Source of the DNA: an uncultured Selenomonadaceae bacterium
Lineage (GTDB): Bacteria; Bacillota; Negativicutes; Selenomonadales; Selenomonadaceae
Direction of reading: 5' to 3'
Length of the DNA stretch: 63,580 nucleotides
NCBI GenBank assembly: GCA_905235685.1
Contig: CAJOMO010000006.1
Location: 1 to 63,580, forward strand
Part shown: piece by piece, positions 9,347 to 18,086 of the stretch
Layout: each line of letters starts with the position of its first letter
Numbering within the stretch: the first letter of the stretch is position 1
Position numbers and translations under genes: made by a program
Notes under the pieces: model-generated
Databases searched by the model: none
Told to the model about the DNA's origin: nothing
Seen by the model: only the letters and a program-made list of their open reading frames with translations

Positions 9347-10114
9347 ATGATTGACGTACAAAACCAAGTGGACACACGCGGCATTAAAATTCAGCGGACA
9401 GGTGTAACGGGTGTACACCTGCCATTTTTTATTTTGAATCAGCAAGTTTTAGCGGAAATAAGATTTACGGTTGCGCTGAGCGAGAAAATTCGCGGGACGC
9501 ATATGAGCCGATTGATGGAAATTTTAACGGATTGGTCGGGCGTGCCGATAAAAATTTCGGATTTTGAAAAAATTCTGCGCGAGGCGATAGAGAAACTTGA
9601 CACGGATTTTGCGGCGATTAAATTTGCGTTTAAATTTTTTGTGAAACGGAAAGCGCCGGTTTCCGAACGAATTTCGCTATTGGATATTGATTGTGAAATT
9701 GCGGCTGAACTTTCGCGCAGTGGTGAATTTAATTTCAGTTTGAAATTGGCTGTGCCGTTTACGTCGCTGTGTCCTTGCAGCAAAGAAATTTCGGATTTCG
9801 GCGCGCACAATCAGCGCTCGATTTGCCGCGTGAAATTGGATTTTGCCGACGTTAAAAATATCGATATTGAAAAAATTGTACAGCTGATTGAAAGTCAAGG
9901 TTCAAGCAAGATTTATCCCGTGCTCAAGCGCGAAGACGAAAAATTTGTTACCGAAACTGCATATCAAAATCCTAAATTTGTTGAAGATATTTTGCGCGAC
10001 GTTGTCCTTGCGGTTCGGCAGATTGAAAATATTTCCGCGTTTGAAATTGAGTGCGAGAATTTTGAATCAATTCACAACCACAACGCCTTTGCCGCTCATA
10101 AAGAAAATCTTTAG
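9347..10114 (+). CDS. folE2: GTP cyclohydrolase FolE2 (type IB)
   Basis: Converts GTP to dihydroneopterin triphosphate, the first step to folate (and to queuosine-type bases). The metal-flexible type IB enzyme is recognised by VQNQVDTRGI at the start, TSLCPCSKEIS (about 138-148, with the metal Cys) and GAHNQRS (about 152-158), and a length of 255 residues. ATG 9347 with GACGAGGG upstream. It may be read through from mgtC, whose stop is 18 bases upstream. FolE2 is often the back-up enzyme under zinc limitation; no Zur site was identified here. Confidence 0.93.
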   Translation: MIDVQNQVDTRGIKIQRTGVTGVHLPFFILNQQVLAEIRFTVALSEKIRGTHMSRLMEILTDWSGVPIKISDFEKILREAIEKLDTDFAAIKFAFKFFVKRKAPVSERISLLDIDCEIAAELSRSGEFNFSLKLAVPFTSLCPCSKEISDFGAHNQRSICRVKLDFADVKNIDIEKIVQLIESQGSSKIYPVLKREDEKFVTETAYQNPKFVEDILRDVVLAVRQIENISAFEIECENFESIHNHNAFAAHKENL

Positions 10115-10115
10115 T

Positions 10116-10272
10116 TCAGCATTTCTTTTTTAGAAAAAGAAACGCTGGCAAAGAAAAATCGCCCGCGCTAATGTAATTCGCTTCCAGCTCATACTAAAGA
10201 GCATGCCTTGCTGCGCAAGCCACGCAGGGGCGCGGGCGGGGGTTCGGGGCGCTCATCCGTGAGCGCCCTTTT
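10116..10272 (+). repeat. Three-hairpin intergenic repeat, copy 2 (expanded middle)
   Basis: Between the convergent folE2 and ABC transporter genes. The first hairpin has arms CAGCATTTCTTTTT and AAAAAGAAACGCTG (10118-10147). The linker CAAAGAAAA and the last hairpin (GGGCGCTCATCCGTGAGCGCCC followed by eight T) match the other copies. The middle module differs: CGCCCGCGC and GCGCGGGCG arms enclose about 50 bases of unrelated sequence instead of the TTGTCAC palindrome. The terminal T run makes it a good terminator for folE2. Confidence 0.75.
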
Positions 10273-10292
10273 TTTTGTTATGTTTAAAATTT

Positions 10293-11024
10293 TTATTGCA
10301 ATGTGGAAAATAAATTCTGCATTTCGGCTGACGAAAATACTTCCGGCACATTTCCAAATTTTAAAATGCGCTTGTTTAACAATATCACGCGGTCGGCGTA
10401 TTTTTTCACCATGTCTAAATCGTGTGAGATTAGCAAAATTGCCATGTCTTCCTCTGCGCATAACTTAGCCGCCAATTCGTAAAATATTTTTAAGCCGATT
10501 TCGTCAACGCCACTCACCGGTTCGTCCAACAATAATAAATCTGGCAATGGATCAAGCGCCAACGCCAATAAAACTCGTTGCAATTCGCCACCAGATAACG
10601 CCCCCAATCGCCTGTCGATTAAATATTCCGCTTGCACGCGCTGCAAATTTTTCAAAACGCGCGCACGTATCGATTTCGCCGAAAATAACCATACCGGTCG
10701 CCACGTCAAACACGCCATAAATAAATCCAGTACCGAAGTCGGACTTGTCGCGTCGAATTTCAATGTCTGCGGAACGTAGCCGATTATTGGGCGCAAATGT
10801 TTTCCCTTCGCGTCGAAATAATTTAGTTTGCCGATATGCGCCACTTCGCCCAAAATCGACTTCAACAGCGTGGATTTTCCCGCACCGTTCGGTCCAATCA
10901 GCGCCGTTAATTCGCCACAATTCAGCGTAAAATTTACATCTTGAAAAATAATCAGTTCGCCGACTTGCACGCCAAAATTTTCAACCCGCGTTTCGCACAA
11001 TTTTTCTCTGTGATGTTTGCGCAT
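10293..11024 (-). CDS. ABC transporter ATP-binding protein (metal-transporter-like)
   Basis: Nucleotide-binding subunit of an ABC system. Walker A GPNGAGKST (about 41-49), Q-loop YVPQ, signature LSGGELQ, Walker B LLLLDEP and H-loop LISHD are all present. In sequence style (AVSGVDEIG, ISHDLDMVKKYADRVILLNK) it resembles ZnuC/MntB-type metal importer ATPases, yet the partner gene encodes an ABC-2 type permease of exporters. ATG 11024 overlaps the permease stop as TGATG, indicating translational coupling; the in-frame TTG one codon earlier is less likely. Substrate unknown. Confidence 0.88.
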   Translation of the reverse strand: MRKHHREKLCETRVENFGVQVGELIIFQDVNFTLNCGELTALIGPNGAGKSTLLKSILGEVAHIGKLNYFDAKGKHLRPIIGYVPQTLKFDATSPTSVLDLFMACLTWRPVWLFSAKSIRARVLKNLQRVQAEYLIDRRLGALSGGELQRVLLALALDPLPDLLLLDEPVSGVDEIGLKIFYELAAKLCAEEDMAILLISHDLDMVKKYADRVILLNKRILKFGNVPEVFSSAEMQNLFSTLQ

Positions 11025-11758
11025 CAATTCACCAACTTTTTAAATTCGCGGCACGATAAAATTAAAAATGCCGCCGCGTAAAAAATTAAAATCGCCAACG
11101 ACGCTAAATTTATTCCTTCGCGCAGCAACAAACTTGTATGTGTCAGCGGCAAAATTTCCACGACAAACCGCACCATTTCCGGCAACTGCGCCGTCGAAAA
11201 AAATGTTCCGCACAAAAAACTCATTGGCACAAGCGCGTATGTGTTGACCTGCGCGAGTTCTTCGTAAGTTTGAACGTGCATTGCCGCGCAAAATCCCAGC
11301 CCCGCGAATATCGCCGAATTTAAAATCACCACGAGCAAAAAGCCCGCCGATAAAAATTTCAAGTTGGCGTCGAAAAAAATTGCCACGCACAAAATTAGCG
11401 CCGCCGATATCAGCGCGCGCAAAATAGCCGAGCTCAATTTTCCGATAACAAAGGCAACCGGTGAAATTGGCGCGCTCAAATATTCTTCGAGGCTCTTATG
11501 GTAAATTTTTTCCGCGTGAATCGTGATAATGCTCATGTAGCTGACGTTCATTGTATTCAGCGCGATAATTCCCGGCACGAGAAAATCCAGGTAACTGCCG
11601 CTGTCCAAATTGATATTTTTGCCCAAACCCCAGCCGAATGCAACCAGATACAAAACCGGCGTCACCAGCCTTGACAGGATAAATTTTTTGAGCCGCCGCT
11701 TCAGCACAATCCAATCGCGCCAAATGACCGTGCTTACGTCGAACAGAAAATTATTCAT
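11024..11758 (-). CDS. ABC-2 type transporter permease
   Basis: Membrane subunit of a two-component exporter (NodJ/DrrB-like). 244 residues with six predicted membrane segments, including LVTPVLYLVAFGWGLG, FLVPGIIALNTMNVSYMS and a C-terminal LAILIFYAAAFLIL. The signature-like PMSFLCGTFFSTAQLP before the last two segments is typical of ABC-2 permeases. Its start overlaps the end of the upstream 122-residue gene by eight bases, and its stop overlaps the ATPase start, so all three genes form one operon. Cargo may be a drug, polysaccharide or lipid; the sequence does not decide. Confidence 0.88.
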   Translation of the reverse strand: MNNFLFDVSTVIWRDWIVLKRRLKKFILSRLVTPVLYLVAFGWGLGKNINLDSGSYLDFLVPGIIALNTMNVSYMSIITIHAEKIYHKSLEEYLSAPISPVAFVIGKLSSAILRALISAALILCVAIFFDANLKFLSAGFLLVVILNSAIFAGLGFCAAMHVQTYEELAQVNTYALVPMSFLCGTFFSTAQLPEMVRFVVEILPLTHTSLLLREGINLASLAILIFYAAAFLILSCREFKKLVN

Positions 11759-12119
11759 GCAGATTTTTCAAGCGCTCAATTTCCGCCTTGTGCCGTTCCA
11801 GCGCAAAACCGATCCGCCGGTGTTCGTCGTCGTCAAAATCTGGATTTTCATATGCCGCTTGAATTTTTTCCAGCCGCGCCTTGACAAGCGCAATTTCTTT
11901 GTCCAAAATAAATCTGTCGTGAAGGACAGCGCCGTAGTTCGTGTGAAGTTGCTCCTGGATTGTGCGGTAATAATTTTTTTCGCCGGAAATTTCGCCGAGG
12001 GTTTGCGCCATTTCCAAAATGATATCGAACGGATTTTTCGCCAAAGTCACCGAATCGCTAAGTTTTTCGCGCAGGAGTTCAGCCGCGCCGTACATAAAAT
12101 CTTTATCAGCCAAATTCAC
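11751..12119 (-). CDS. Small helical protein in the ABC-2 exporter operon, unknown
   Basis: I do not recognise the family. About 122 residues, highly charged and predicted helical with a C-terminal coiled-coil region (EIALVKARLEKIQAAYE to ERHKAEIERLKNLHE). No signal peptide or membrane segment, so cytoplasmic. The start is uncertain: GTG 12119, GTG 12122 or TTG 12113, all close to the ribosome binding sequence GGAG at 12125-12122. First gene of the transcript that continues into the permease and ATPase, and divergent from the gene at 12235. Confidence 0.6.
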   Translation of the reverse strand: MNLADKDFMYGAAELLREKLSDSVTLAKNPFDIILEMAQTLGEISGEKNYYRTIQEQLHTNYGAVLHDRFILDKEIALVKARLEKIQAAYENPDFDDDEHRRIGFALERHKAEIERLKNLHE

Positions 12120-12234
12120 CACTCCGGAAATATTTTTAGTTATTCTAAGACGGCGGAGGGCGTTTGTCAATTTGAGTTGCAAAATCGCGGCGGTTGTTGT
12201 ACGATTAACAAAAATCTTGAAGGGGGTTTTGCCA

Positions 12235-12495
12235 ATGAAAATACAGGGCGCGGTGATAATCGAGCAGGGCGTGACATTCGCAATCGTGGTCGTCAATCCG
12301 GCGGTGACAAATTACACTTCAAGAATAATTCGAACGCGGCAACAGTTGCAGCTGTACTTCCCAAATATGCCGATAATTTTAATGTCGCAGGATTCAGCGG
12401 GCGTGCCGCACTATTACGGACGACGAGATATCGTTGAATTTTTAAAGACGATTCGATTGGAACAAATTCCGTGGAAGGAATATCACATTTACTGA
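12235..12495 (+). CDS. Conserved-looking small protein, unknown
   Basis: 86 residues from ATG 12235, preceded by the strong ribosome binding site GAAGGGGG at 12219-12226. Begins MKIQGAVIIEQGVTFAIVVV and ends in a charged helix with KEYHIY. Predicted mixed alpha/beta, no signal peptide, no Cys. Ends 11 bases before rsmB and is probably co-transcribed with it. The segment AIVVVNPAV..YTSRIIRTRQQLQLYFP looks like a small Rossmann-like or DUF-type fold, but I cannot name it. Confidence 0.65.
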   Translation: MKIQGAVIIEQGVTFAIVVVNPAVTNYTSRIIRTRQQLQLYFPNMPIILMSQDSAGVPHYYGRRDIVEFLKTIRLEQIPWKEYHIY

Positions 12496-12506
12496 AGGTG
12501 AAATTT

Positions 12507-13763
12507 TTGGACAAAGCAAGATTGGCGGCGGTCAAAGCGATTTACGCTGTGCAAACTGAAGGCGCATATTCGAATGTGGCGCTCGCGCAGATTTTGCGGC
12601 AAGAAAAGTTGAGCGATTTGGACAGGCGATTTTGTACGGAAATAGTTTACGGTGCAGTTAAGGCGGGCGCGTCATTGGATTGGAAAATTTCAAAGTACGT
12701 GAGCCGCGCGGTTGACGACAAAGTTATGGCGATTTTGCGCGCGGGCTTTTACCAAATATTTTTTATGGACAGAGTGCCGGATTCTGCGGCGGTGAATGAG
12801 TCTGTTGAAATTGCAAAGAAATTCGTGAATATCGGCGCGTCAAAATTTGTAAATGGCGTTATGCGCTCGGCGATTCGCGAACCTGCCAAATCGAATTTTC
12901 CGCCGGACGATTTAGCGCTGAATACTTTTCATCCGGCGTGGCTTGTCGATTTGCTCATTGAAGAATTTGGGCGTGACGTTGCAAAAAAAATTCTTGACGC
13001 CGATAATATTGAGCCGCCGCTTTGTCTGCGCGTTAATTTTTTAAAGGCGACTCGCGCAGAAATTATGAGCGAGCTGAAGGACGCTGAAGAATCTAAGCTT
13101 GTACCGGAAGGAATTATTTGCAAAAATCACGGCGCGCTTGACAAATTTAAGCCGCTGAAAGATGGGCGCTGTCAAGTTCAAGACGAAAGTTCGATGTTGG
13201 CGGCGCGGATTTTGAATCCTGTTGCGGGCGATTTTGTTATAGATTGTTGCGCCGCGCCTGGCGGTAAAGCTACGCACCTTGCCGAGCTTATGAAAAATCG
13301 CGGGCGAATTTTGGCGGCAGATATTTTTGAAACTAAGCTTGAGCATATCAAAGAAAATTCTGCGCGATTGGGCGTAAAGATAATTGAGCCGGTTTTACTT
13401 GACGCGCGGGAAATTGGCGATAAATTTTTCGGTCAAGCGGACAAAGTTTTGGTGGACGCGCCTTGTTCGGGCTTAGGCGTGATTCGGCGAAAGGCTGATT
13501 TGCGTTGGAAAAAAATTCCTACCGAAATTGCCGAATTGCCGAAACTTCAGAGCGAAATTTTGAACAGCGCGGGGCGTGCGGTTAAAGTCGGCGGCGTTTT
13601 GGTTTACAGCACCTGCACGATTCTTCGCCGCGAAAATGAGGCGGTTGTTGAGAAATTTCTTGCTGCTCATAAAAATTTTAAATTGGTTGAGACGAAAAAT
13701 CTTTTGCCGCACGTTGACGGTACGGACGGATTTTTTATCGCCAAAATGATTCGCGAGGTGTAA
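12507..13763 (+). CDS. rsmB: 16S rRNA m5C967 methyltransferase RsmB
   Basis: Methylates cytosine 967 of 16S rRNA with SAM. The N-terminal NusB-like RNA-binding domain (about 1-130) is followed by a Rossmann methyltransferase domain. Seen: SAM-binding DCCAAPGGKATHLAELM, VLVDAPCSGLGVIRRK (motif IV with its Cys) and VYSTCTILRREN (motif VI with the catalytic Cys). TTG 12507 is chosen because AAGGTG (12495-12500) is six bases upstream; an in-frame GTG at 12471 overlaps the previous gene. Two bases upstream of rlmN, the usual Firmicutes neighbour. Confidence 0.95.
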   Translation: MDKARLAAVKAIYAVQTEGAYSNVALAQILRQEKLSDLDRRFCTEIVYGAVKAGASLDWKISKYVSRAVDDKVMAILRAGFYQIFFMDRVPDSAAVNESVEIAKKFVNIGASKFVNGVMRSAIREPAKSNFPPDDLALNTFHPAWLVDLLIEEFGRDVAKKILDADNIEPPLCLRVNFLKATRAEIMSELKDAEESKLVPEGIICKNHGALDKFKPLKDGRCQVQDESSMLAARILNPVAGDFVIDCCAAPGGKATHLAELMKNRGRILAADIFETKLEHIKENSARLGVKIIEPVLLDAREIGDKFFGQADKVLVDAPCSGLGVIRRKADLRWKKIPTEIAELPKLQSEILNSAGRAVKVGGVLVYSTCTILRRENEAVVEKFLAAHKNFKLVETKNLLPHVDGTDGFFIAKMIREV

Positions 13764-13764
13764 C

Positions 13765-14796
13765 TTGAAAAATTTATTTGGATTAACATTGCCGGAATTG
13801 GAAGCGGAGCTGTCAGATTTGCCGAAATTCCGCGCAAAACAAATTGCCGAATGGATTTACCAGCGCGGCGCAAATTCTTTCGACGCCATGACGAATTTGT
13901 CAAAAAATCTTCGCGCAGAACTCAATCAGCGCTACGAAATTTCTAAGCCCAGGCAGATTAAAATTCAAAATTCCGCGGACAAATTGACGACGAAATTTTT
14001 GCTCGGTTTCAGCGACGGCGCGGCGGTTGAAACGGTTTTAATGCGCCACGATTACGGCAACAGCGTTTGCATTTCAACGCAGGTCGGCTGCAATATGGGC
14101 TGTAAATTTTGCGCGTCGACGCTCAACGGCTTAGCCCGAAATTTGACGGCGGCTGAAATGCTCGGCGAAATTATTTTCGTCAATGATTTTCTGCGCGAAA
14201 AGTCCGGCAAAGTCGATACCGTTGTTATTATGGGTACGGGCGAGCCGCTGACGAATTTTGATAACTTGCTGGCGATGCTGAAAATTTTGCACGAAGATTA
14301 TACTCTCGGTTTAAGCTACAGAAAAATTACGATTTCGACTTGCGGGATTGTCCCTGCGATTTACCGCTTAATCGACGAAAAAATTCCCGTCACGCTGTCG
14401 ATTTCCCTGCACGCGCCCAATGATATTCTGCGCTCTGAATTGATGCCGATAAATTCTGCGTTCCCGCTCGACGAAGTTTTGAAAGCCGGTGAAGATTTCG
14501 CGCAGGTCACGGGGCGGCGCGTCACGTACGAATACATTTTAATCGGCGGCGTCAACGATACCGAGGAACACGCGCGGCAGCTTGCGAAAATTCTTGCCGG
14601 TCAGCTTTGCAATGTCAATCTAATTCCGATTAATCCTGTCGACGAACGAAATTTTAAACGTCCGACGCACAACGCCATTCAAAAATTCTTCCATTTCTTG
14701 AATACGCACGGGATTAACGCCACGATTCGCAAAGAATTTGGCGCGGGTATCGACGCGGCTTGTGGGCAATTAAGAAACAGTTGGATTAATCGCTAA
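13765..14796 (+). CDS. rlmN: 23S rRNA A2503 methyltransferase RlmN
   Basis: Radical SAM enzyme that methylates C2 of A2503 in 23S rRNA and A37 in some tRNAs. 343 residues. The CxxxCxxC cluster motif is CNMGCKFC (about 110-117), preceded by CISTQVG; the second-Cys region is at GAGIDAACGQL near the C terminus, and MGTGEPL and GGVNDT are conserved. TTG start at 13765 with GAGGTG upstream, one base after rsmB. The next gene has its own promoter at 14854. Confidence 0.96.
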   Translation: MKNLFGLTLPELEAELSDLPKFRAKQIAEWIYQRGANSFDAMTNLSKNLRAELNQRYEISKPRQIKIQNSADKLTTKFLLGFSDGAAVETVLMRHDYGNSVCISTQVGCNMGCKFCASTLNGLARNLTAAEMLGEIIFVNDFLREKSGKVDTVVIMGTGEPLTNFDNLLAMLKILHEDYTLGLSYRKITISTCGIVPAIYRLIDEKIPVTLSISLHAPNDILRSELMPINSAFPLDEVLKAGEDFAQVTGRRVTYEYILIGGVNDTEEHARQLAKILAGQLCNVNLIPINPVDERNFKRPTHNAIQKFFHFLNTHGINATIRKEFGAGIDAACGQLRNSWINR

Positions 14797-14853
14797 TTTG
14801 AGAATTTTTTATTTGCGGCGGCAAAACTTTTTCAGCTTTTTTTAATTTTTCTG

Positions 14854-14882
14854 TTAACGCCGTTTGAAAAATATGCTATAAT
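14854..14882 (+). promoter_or_regulatory. Promoter of the FHA/PP2C/PASTA-kinase operon
   Basis: TTAACG at 14854-14859, a 17-base spacer, and a perfect TATAAT at 14877-14882. A transcript from here would have a leader of about 30 bases carrying GAGGTGAGG before the TTG start at 14919. Confidence 0.7.
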
Positions 14883-14918
14883 GACGCCAGAAATTTTTTG
14901 GGGCGAGGTGAGGCGCAT

Positions 14919-15692
14919 TTGAATATTACCGGCGTAATTCGAAGTCAATTTGCGAATTTGTTTCAGAAACGCGGCGAAATCGAACCGCCTGCACTTATCG
15001 AGGCGCTGGAGCGTGAAGTTTCTAAGCAGAAAAAATCTGTGGACGGTGTGCGGCTTGTTCCAAATGACTATACGATTTATCTTAGCGAGGAAGACTGCCA
15101 CCGGCTAAGCGCGGCGCGGATTATCAAATCGCTGTACGAGGCTGTCGAGAAAAAAGTTATCCGCGAAAATTGCTTTATGGACGGGAATTTGGCTGTGCGT
15201 ATTGAAAAAATGCTTGAAGGTGACGAGGCGATTGTCATTAATTCGCAGTACGTGGAAGACGCGAAAGTTGCCGAAGATACGATTGACCTTGAAAATGACG
15301 TACTGTCGAAAACTTTGCTTGAAGACAGGGACGTTACCGGCGAAAAAACTATCGTTGCCGATAAAACTAAAATCTGCGCGTCGATGCGCAGTTCCAAACG
15401 CACGGTTGAATACAATCTTGCCGTGATTACCGATTCGCAAAATTCCGAGATAGTTTTGGGCGAAAAGCAGATTTATCTTGGGCGCAAAGACACCAACGAT
15501 TTTATTTTGAATGACGACGGCGTTTCGCGGATTCACGCTTATATTTCGTACGAAAGACACCGGCACGTCCTGCGCGACGCGGGGAGTTTGAACGGCACTT
15601 TCGTAAACAAGAAACAGGTTACGCGGTACGATTTGCGGCACAATGACAAAATTTTGATTGGCAATACTACGCTGATTTATAAAGTTCTGTGA
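14919..15692 (+). CDS. FHA-domain protein (FhaA-like, DUF3662 plus FHA)
   Basis: 257 residues from TTG 14919 (ribosome binding site GAGGTGAGG). The N-terminal part (about 1-110) matches the FhaA N-terminal type (FQKRGEIEPPALIEALERE, NDYTIYLSEEDC). A linker rich in Asp and Thr that looks like a phosphorylation target follows (about 115-175, TIDLENDVLSKTLL, DVTGEKTIV). The C-terminal FHA phosphothreonine-binding domain has the GRKDTNDF..VSRIHAYI and GSLNGTFVN signatures. With the PP2C phosphatase and PASTA kinase genes downstream, it is the likely reader or substrate of that kinase, acting in cell wall growth and division. Confidence 0.88.
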   Translation: MNITGVIRSQFANLFQKRGEIEPPALIEALEREVSKQKKSVDGVRLVPNDYTIYLSEEDCHRLSAARIIKSLYEAVEKKVIRENCFMDGNLAVRIEKMLEGDEAIVINSQYVEDAKVAEDTIDLENDVLSKTLLEDRDVTGEKTIVADKTKICASMRSSKRTVEYNLAVITDSQNSEIVLGEKQIYLGRKDTNDFILNDDGVSRIHAYISYERHRHVLRDAGSLNGTFVNKKQVTRYDLRHNDKILIGNTTLIYKVL

Positions 15693-15701
15693 GGTGATAT
15701 T

Positions 15702-16400
15702 ATGTCGAAGGTTTATACGGCGACGGACATTGGCAAAGTTCGCAAAAACAATGAGGATTCGCTGATATTTCTTGAGCCGGAAACGTTTATTGTGGCGGAC
15801 GGAATGGGCGGCGCGGCGGCGGGCGAAATTGCCAGCCAAATGGTGATTGATACCTGTAAAAATTTCCTGCCGAATGTTCCCGAGCCCTGGGGCGAAGATA
15901 TTTTGAAAAAAGCTGTTTTGAAGTCGAACGCGGCGATTTTGCGCCTGGCTAATGAAAATCCGGAATACCGCGGAATGGGCACGACGGCAACTCTTATGCA
16001 CGTTTACAGCGGCAGGGCTTATTATGCGCACGTCGGCGACAGCAGGATTTATCGGCTCAAAAATAATCTGCTTGAACAAATTACCGAAGATCATTCCTAC
16101 GTTGAAACTTTAGTTAGACGCGGCGAAATTACGGAGGCTGAGGCGCGTGTTCACCCGATGAAAAATCTTTTGACTCAAGCGGTTGGTTCTTCTTTGAATG
16201 TTACCGTCGACACGGCGAGTTTTCCCGTTGCTGACGGCGATATTTTTTTGCTTTGCACGGACGGCTTGACGAATATGATTGAGGACGCTGAAATTGCTGA
16301 AATTCTTTCGCGCAGTGAAAATCCGGCGGAAGATTTAATTCAAGCGGCGCTGGCAAATGGCGGCTTTGACAATGTTTCGGCGATTGTTGCCAAGTTTTGA
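15702..16400 (+). CDS. prpC: PP2C-family protein Ser/Thr phosphatase
   Basis: Metal-dependent phosphatase opposing the PASTA kinase. 232 residues. Metal-binding and catalytic motifs are all seen: DIGKVRKNNEDS (8-19), VADGMGGAAAGEIAS (about 32-46), HVGDSRIYRL (about 111-120), LCTDGLTNM and DNVSAIV near the end. ATG 15702 with GAGGTG upstream. Nine bases after the FHA gene and 30 before the kinase. Confidence 0.95.
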   Translation: MSKVYTATDIGKVRKNNEDSLIFLEPETFIVADGMGGAAAGEIASQMVIDTCKNFLPNVPEPWGEDILKKAVLKSNAAILRLANENPEYRGMGTTATLMHVYSGRAYYAHVGDSRIYRLKNNLLEQITEDHSYVETLVRRGEITEAEARVHPMKNLLTQAVGSSLNVTVDTASFPVADGDIFLLCTDGLTNMIEDAEIAEILSRSENPAEDLIQAALANGGFDNVSAIVAKF

Positions 16401-16430
16401 AAAATTTCTGCCCTTGAAGGAGTGAAAATT

Positions 16431-18086
16431 ATGTTGGAGCAGGTATTGGGCGAGCGTTATGAGCTTGAAGAAAAAATTGGCTCAGGCGGTATGGCTGAAG
16501 TTTACAAAGCGCATGACAATTTGCTTGACCGTACCGTGGCTGTGAAGATTTTGCATGAGGCGTTTCGTTCGAACGAAGAATTTATAAAAAAATTTCAGCG
16601 CGAGGCAAAGGCGGCGGCTCGATTATCGCACCCAAATATCGTCAGCATTTATGACGTTGGCGTGGAGGGGCTCGACAAATATTACATTGTTATGGAGTAC
16701 GTCGAAGGCAAATCGCTCAAAGATAAAATCCGCGACGAAGGACCGCTGGATATTTTGACGGCTACGAAAATTGCGAAAGACATTGCGAACGGGCTGGCTC
16801 ACGCGCACGCGAATAATCTTGTTCATTGCGATATTAAACCGCACAATATTTTAATGACGGCGAACGGGCATGCGAAAATTGCCGATTTTGGAATTGCGCG
16901 CGCCATTACTGAATCGACTATGACTTACGGCGGCAGCGTCGTCGGCTCGGTGCATTATTTTTCGCCCGAACAAGCGCAGGGCGGCGCTATCACGCCCAAA
17001 TCGGACGTTTATTCGCTGGGAATTGTTATGTACGAAATGCTGACTAATCGGCTGCCTTTCACGGGCGATAACGCCGTTGTAATTGCCATGCGCCACATTG
17101 AGGAAGAGCCGGTTGCGCCGAGCATTTACCGCCCGCAAATTCCTTCGATGCTTGAGGCTATCGTCGTTCGCGCCATGAATAAAAATCCGGATTTGCGGCT
17201 GTCTAGTTTTGATATGATACAGGCGCTGTCGAACATTGAGGCGAATTTGAGCGTCGCGCAGTTGACCGACCCCGACGCCACGCAGATTTTGCCGCGCATT
17301 GATACTGAAAATCTTCCGCCGCGCAGGAATATTCAGCCGAATAATTTTATTCGCAACACGCCCAAAAAAAATTTCAGCTACGTTGCGAAGTCTGCTTTTT
17401 TACCCAAAATTTTTATTGCCGGAATTATTTTTCTGTTAATGATTGGATTTGGCGTCGGAATTTTTATGGCTATGGAAAAGTCGTGGACTGTGGCTGAAGT
17501 TCCCGTGCCGAATGTTATTGGCAAGCAGCTGACTTTGGCGCGGCAGATTTTGGAAGATAACAATTTGCGCGTCAATGTGGCTGAAGTTTATGATTCGCAC
17601 GTTCCCGCCGGCGAAGTTGTCAAGCAAGATCCGAATGCCGGCAGGAATGTTAAAATATCGCGGCTGGTTACCATTTACGTTAGCAAGGGCGGCGAGGCTA
17701 TCAATATGCCGGATTTGGTTGGTTTGTCGAAGTCGGCGGCGACGGAACGCCTTCAGAAAATTGGTTTGCAGCTCGGTAAAATTTACGAGCAGGATTCCGA
17801 AAAAAGCCCCGGTACGGTGCTTGCCTGCGACCCCGTTGCCGGTACGAAAATTAATCGCGGGCAGGTTATCGACATTACCGTTTCGCGCGGGCAAAGCGTT
17901 GCTATGAGAAATTTTTCTGCGCCTTTCGTCGACAATGACGCTGATAAATCAATTCTGCGCGGCAGTTCCGAAATTCCCGAAAACATTGAGTCGTTGCCGT
18001 TTAAAAAATTTGAATCGCCGTACCGCCAAAACCTTGAGGAAGTCGACGTTCCACTGCGCGAAAATAATGGTACAAAAAGCAAATGA
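16431..18086 (+). CDS. prkC: PASTA-domain Ser/Thr protein kinase (PrkC/PknB type)
   Basis: Membrane kinase sensing peptidoglycan or lipid II. 551 residues from ATG 16431 (AAGGAG eight bases upstream; GTG 16422 overlaps that site). Kinase domain about 8-265: GSGGMAEV loop, VAVKIL Lys, VHCDIKPHN catalytic loop with Cys where most have Arg, IADFGIAR, SPEQ. One membrane segment about 325-345 (IFIAGIIFLLMIGFGVGIF). Two extracellular PASTA repeats (about 350-418 and 420-487) and a short tail. The stop overlaps the rsgA ATG by four bases. The missing HRD Arg is tolerated in some PknB-like kinases. Confidence 0.95.
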   Translation: MLEQVLGERYELEEKIGSGGMAEVYKAHDNLLDRTVAVKILHEAFRSNEEFIKKFQREAKAAARLSHPNIVSIYDVGVEGLDKYYIVMEYVEGKSLKDKIRDEGPLDILTATKIAKDIANGLAHAHANNLVHCDIKPHNILMTANGHAKIADFGIARAITESTMTYGGSVVGSVHYFSPEQAQGGAITPKSDVYSLGIVMYEMLTNRLPFTGDNAVVIAMRHIEEEPVAPSIYRPQIPSMLEAIVVRAMNKNPDLRLSSFDMIQALSNIEANLSVAQLTDPDATQILPRIDTENLPPRRNIQPNNFIRNTPKKNFSYVAKSAFLPKIFIAGIIFLLMIGFGVGIFMAMEKSWTVAEVPVPNVIGKQLTLARQILEDNNLRVNVAEVYDSHVPAGEVVKQDPNAGRNVKISRLVTIYVSKGGEAINMPDLVGLSKSAATERLQKIGLQLGKIYEQDSEKSPGTVLACDPVAGTKINRGQVIDITVSRGQSVAMRNFSAPFVDNDADKSILRGSSEIPENIESLPFKKFESPYRQNLEEVDVPLRENNGTKSK

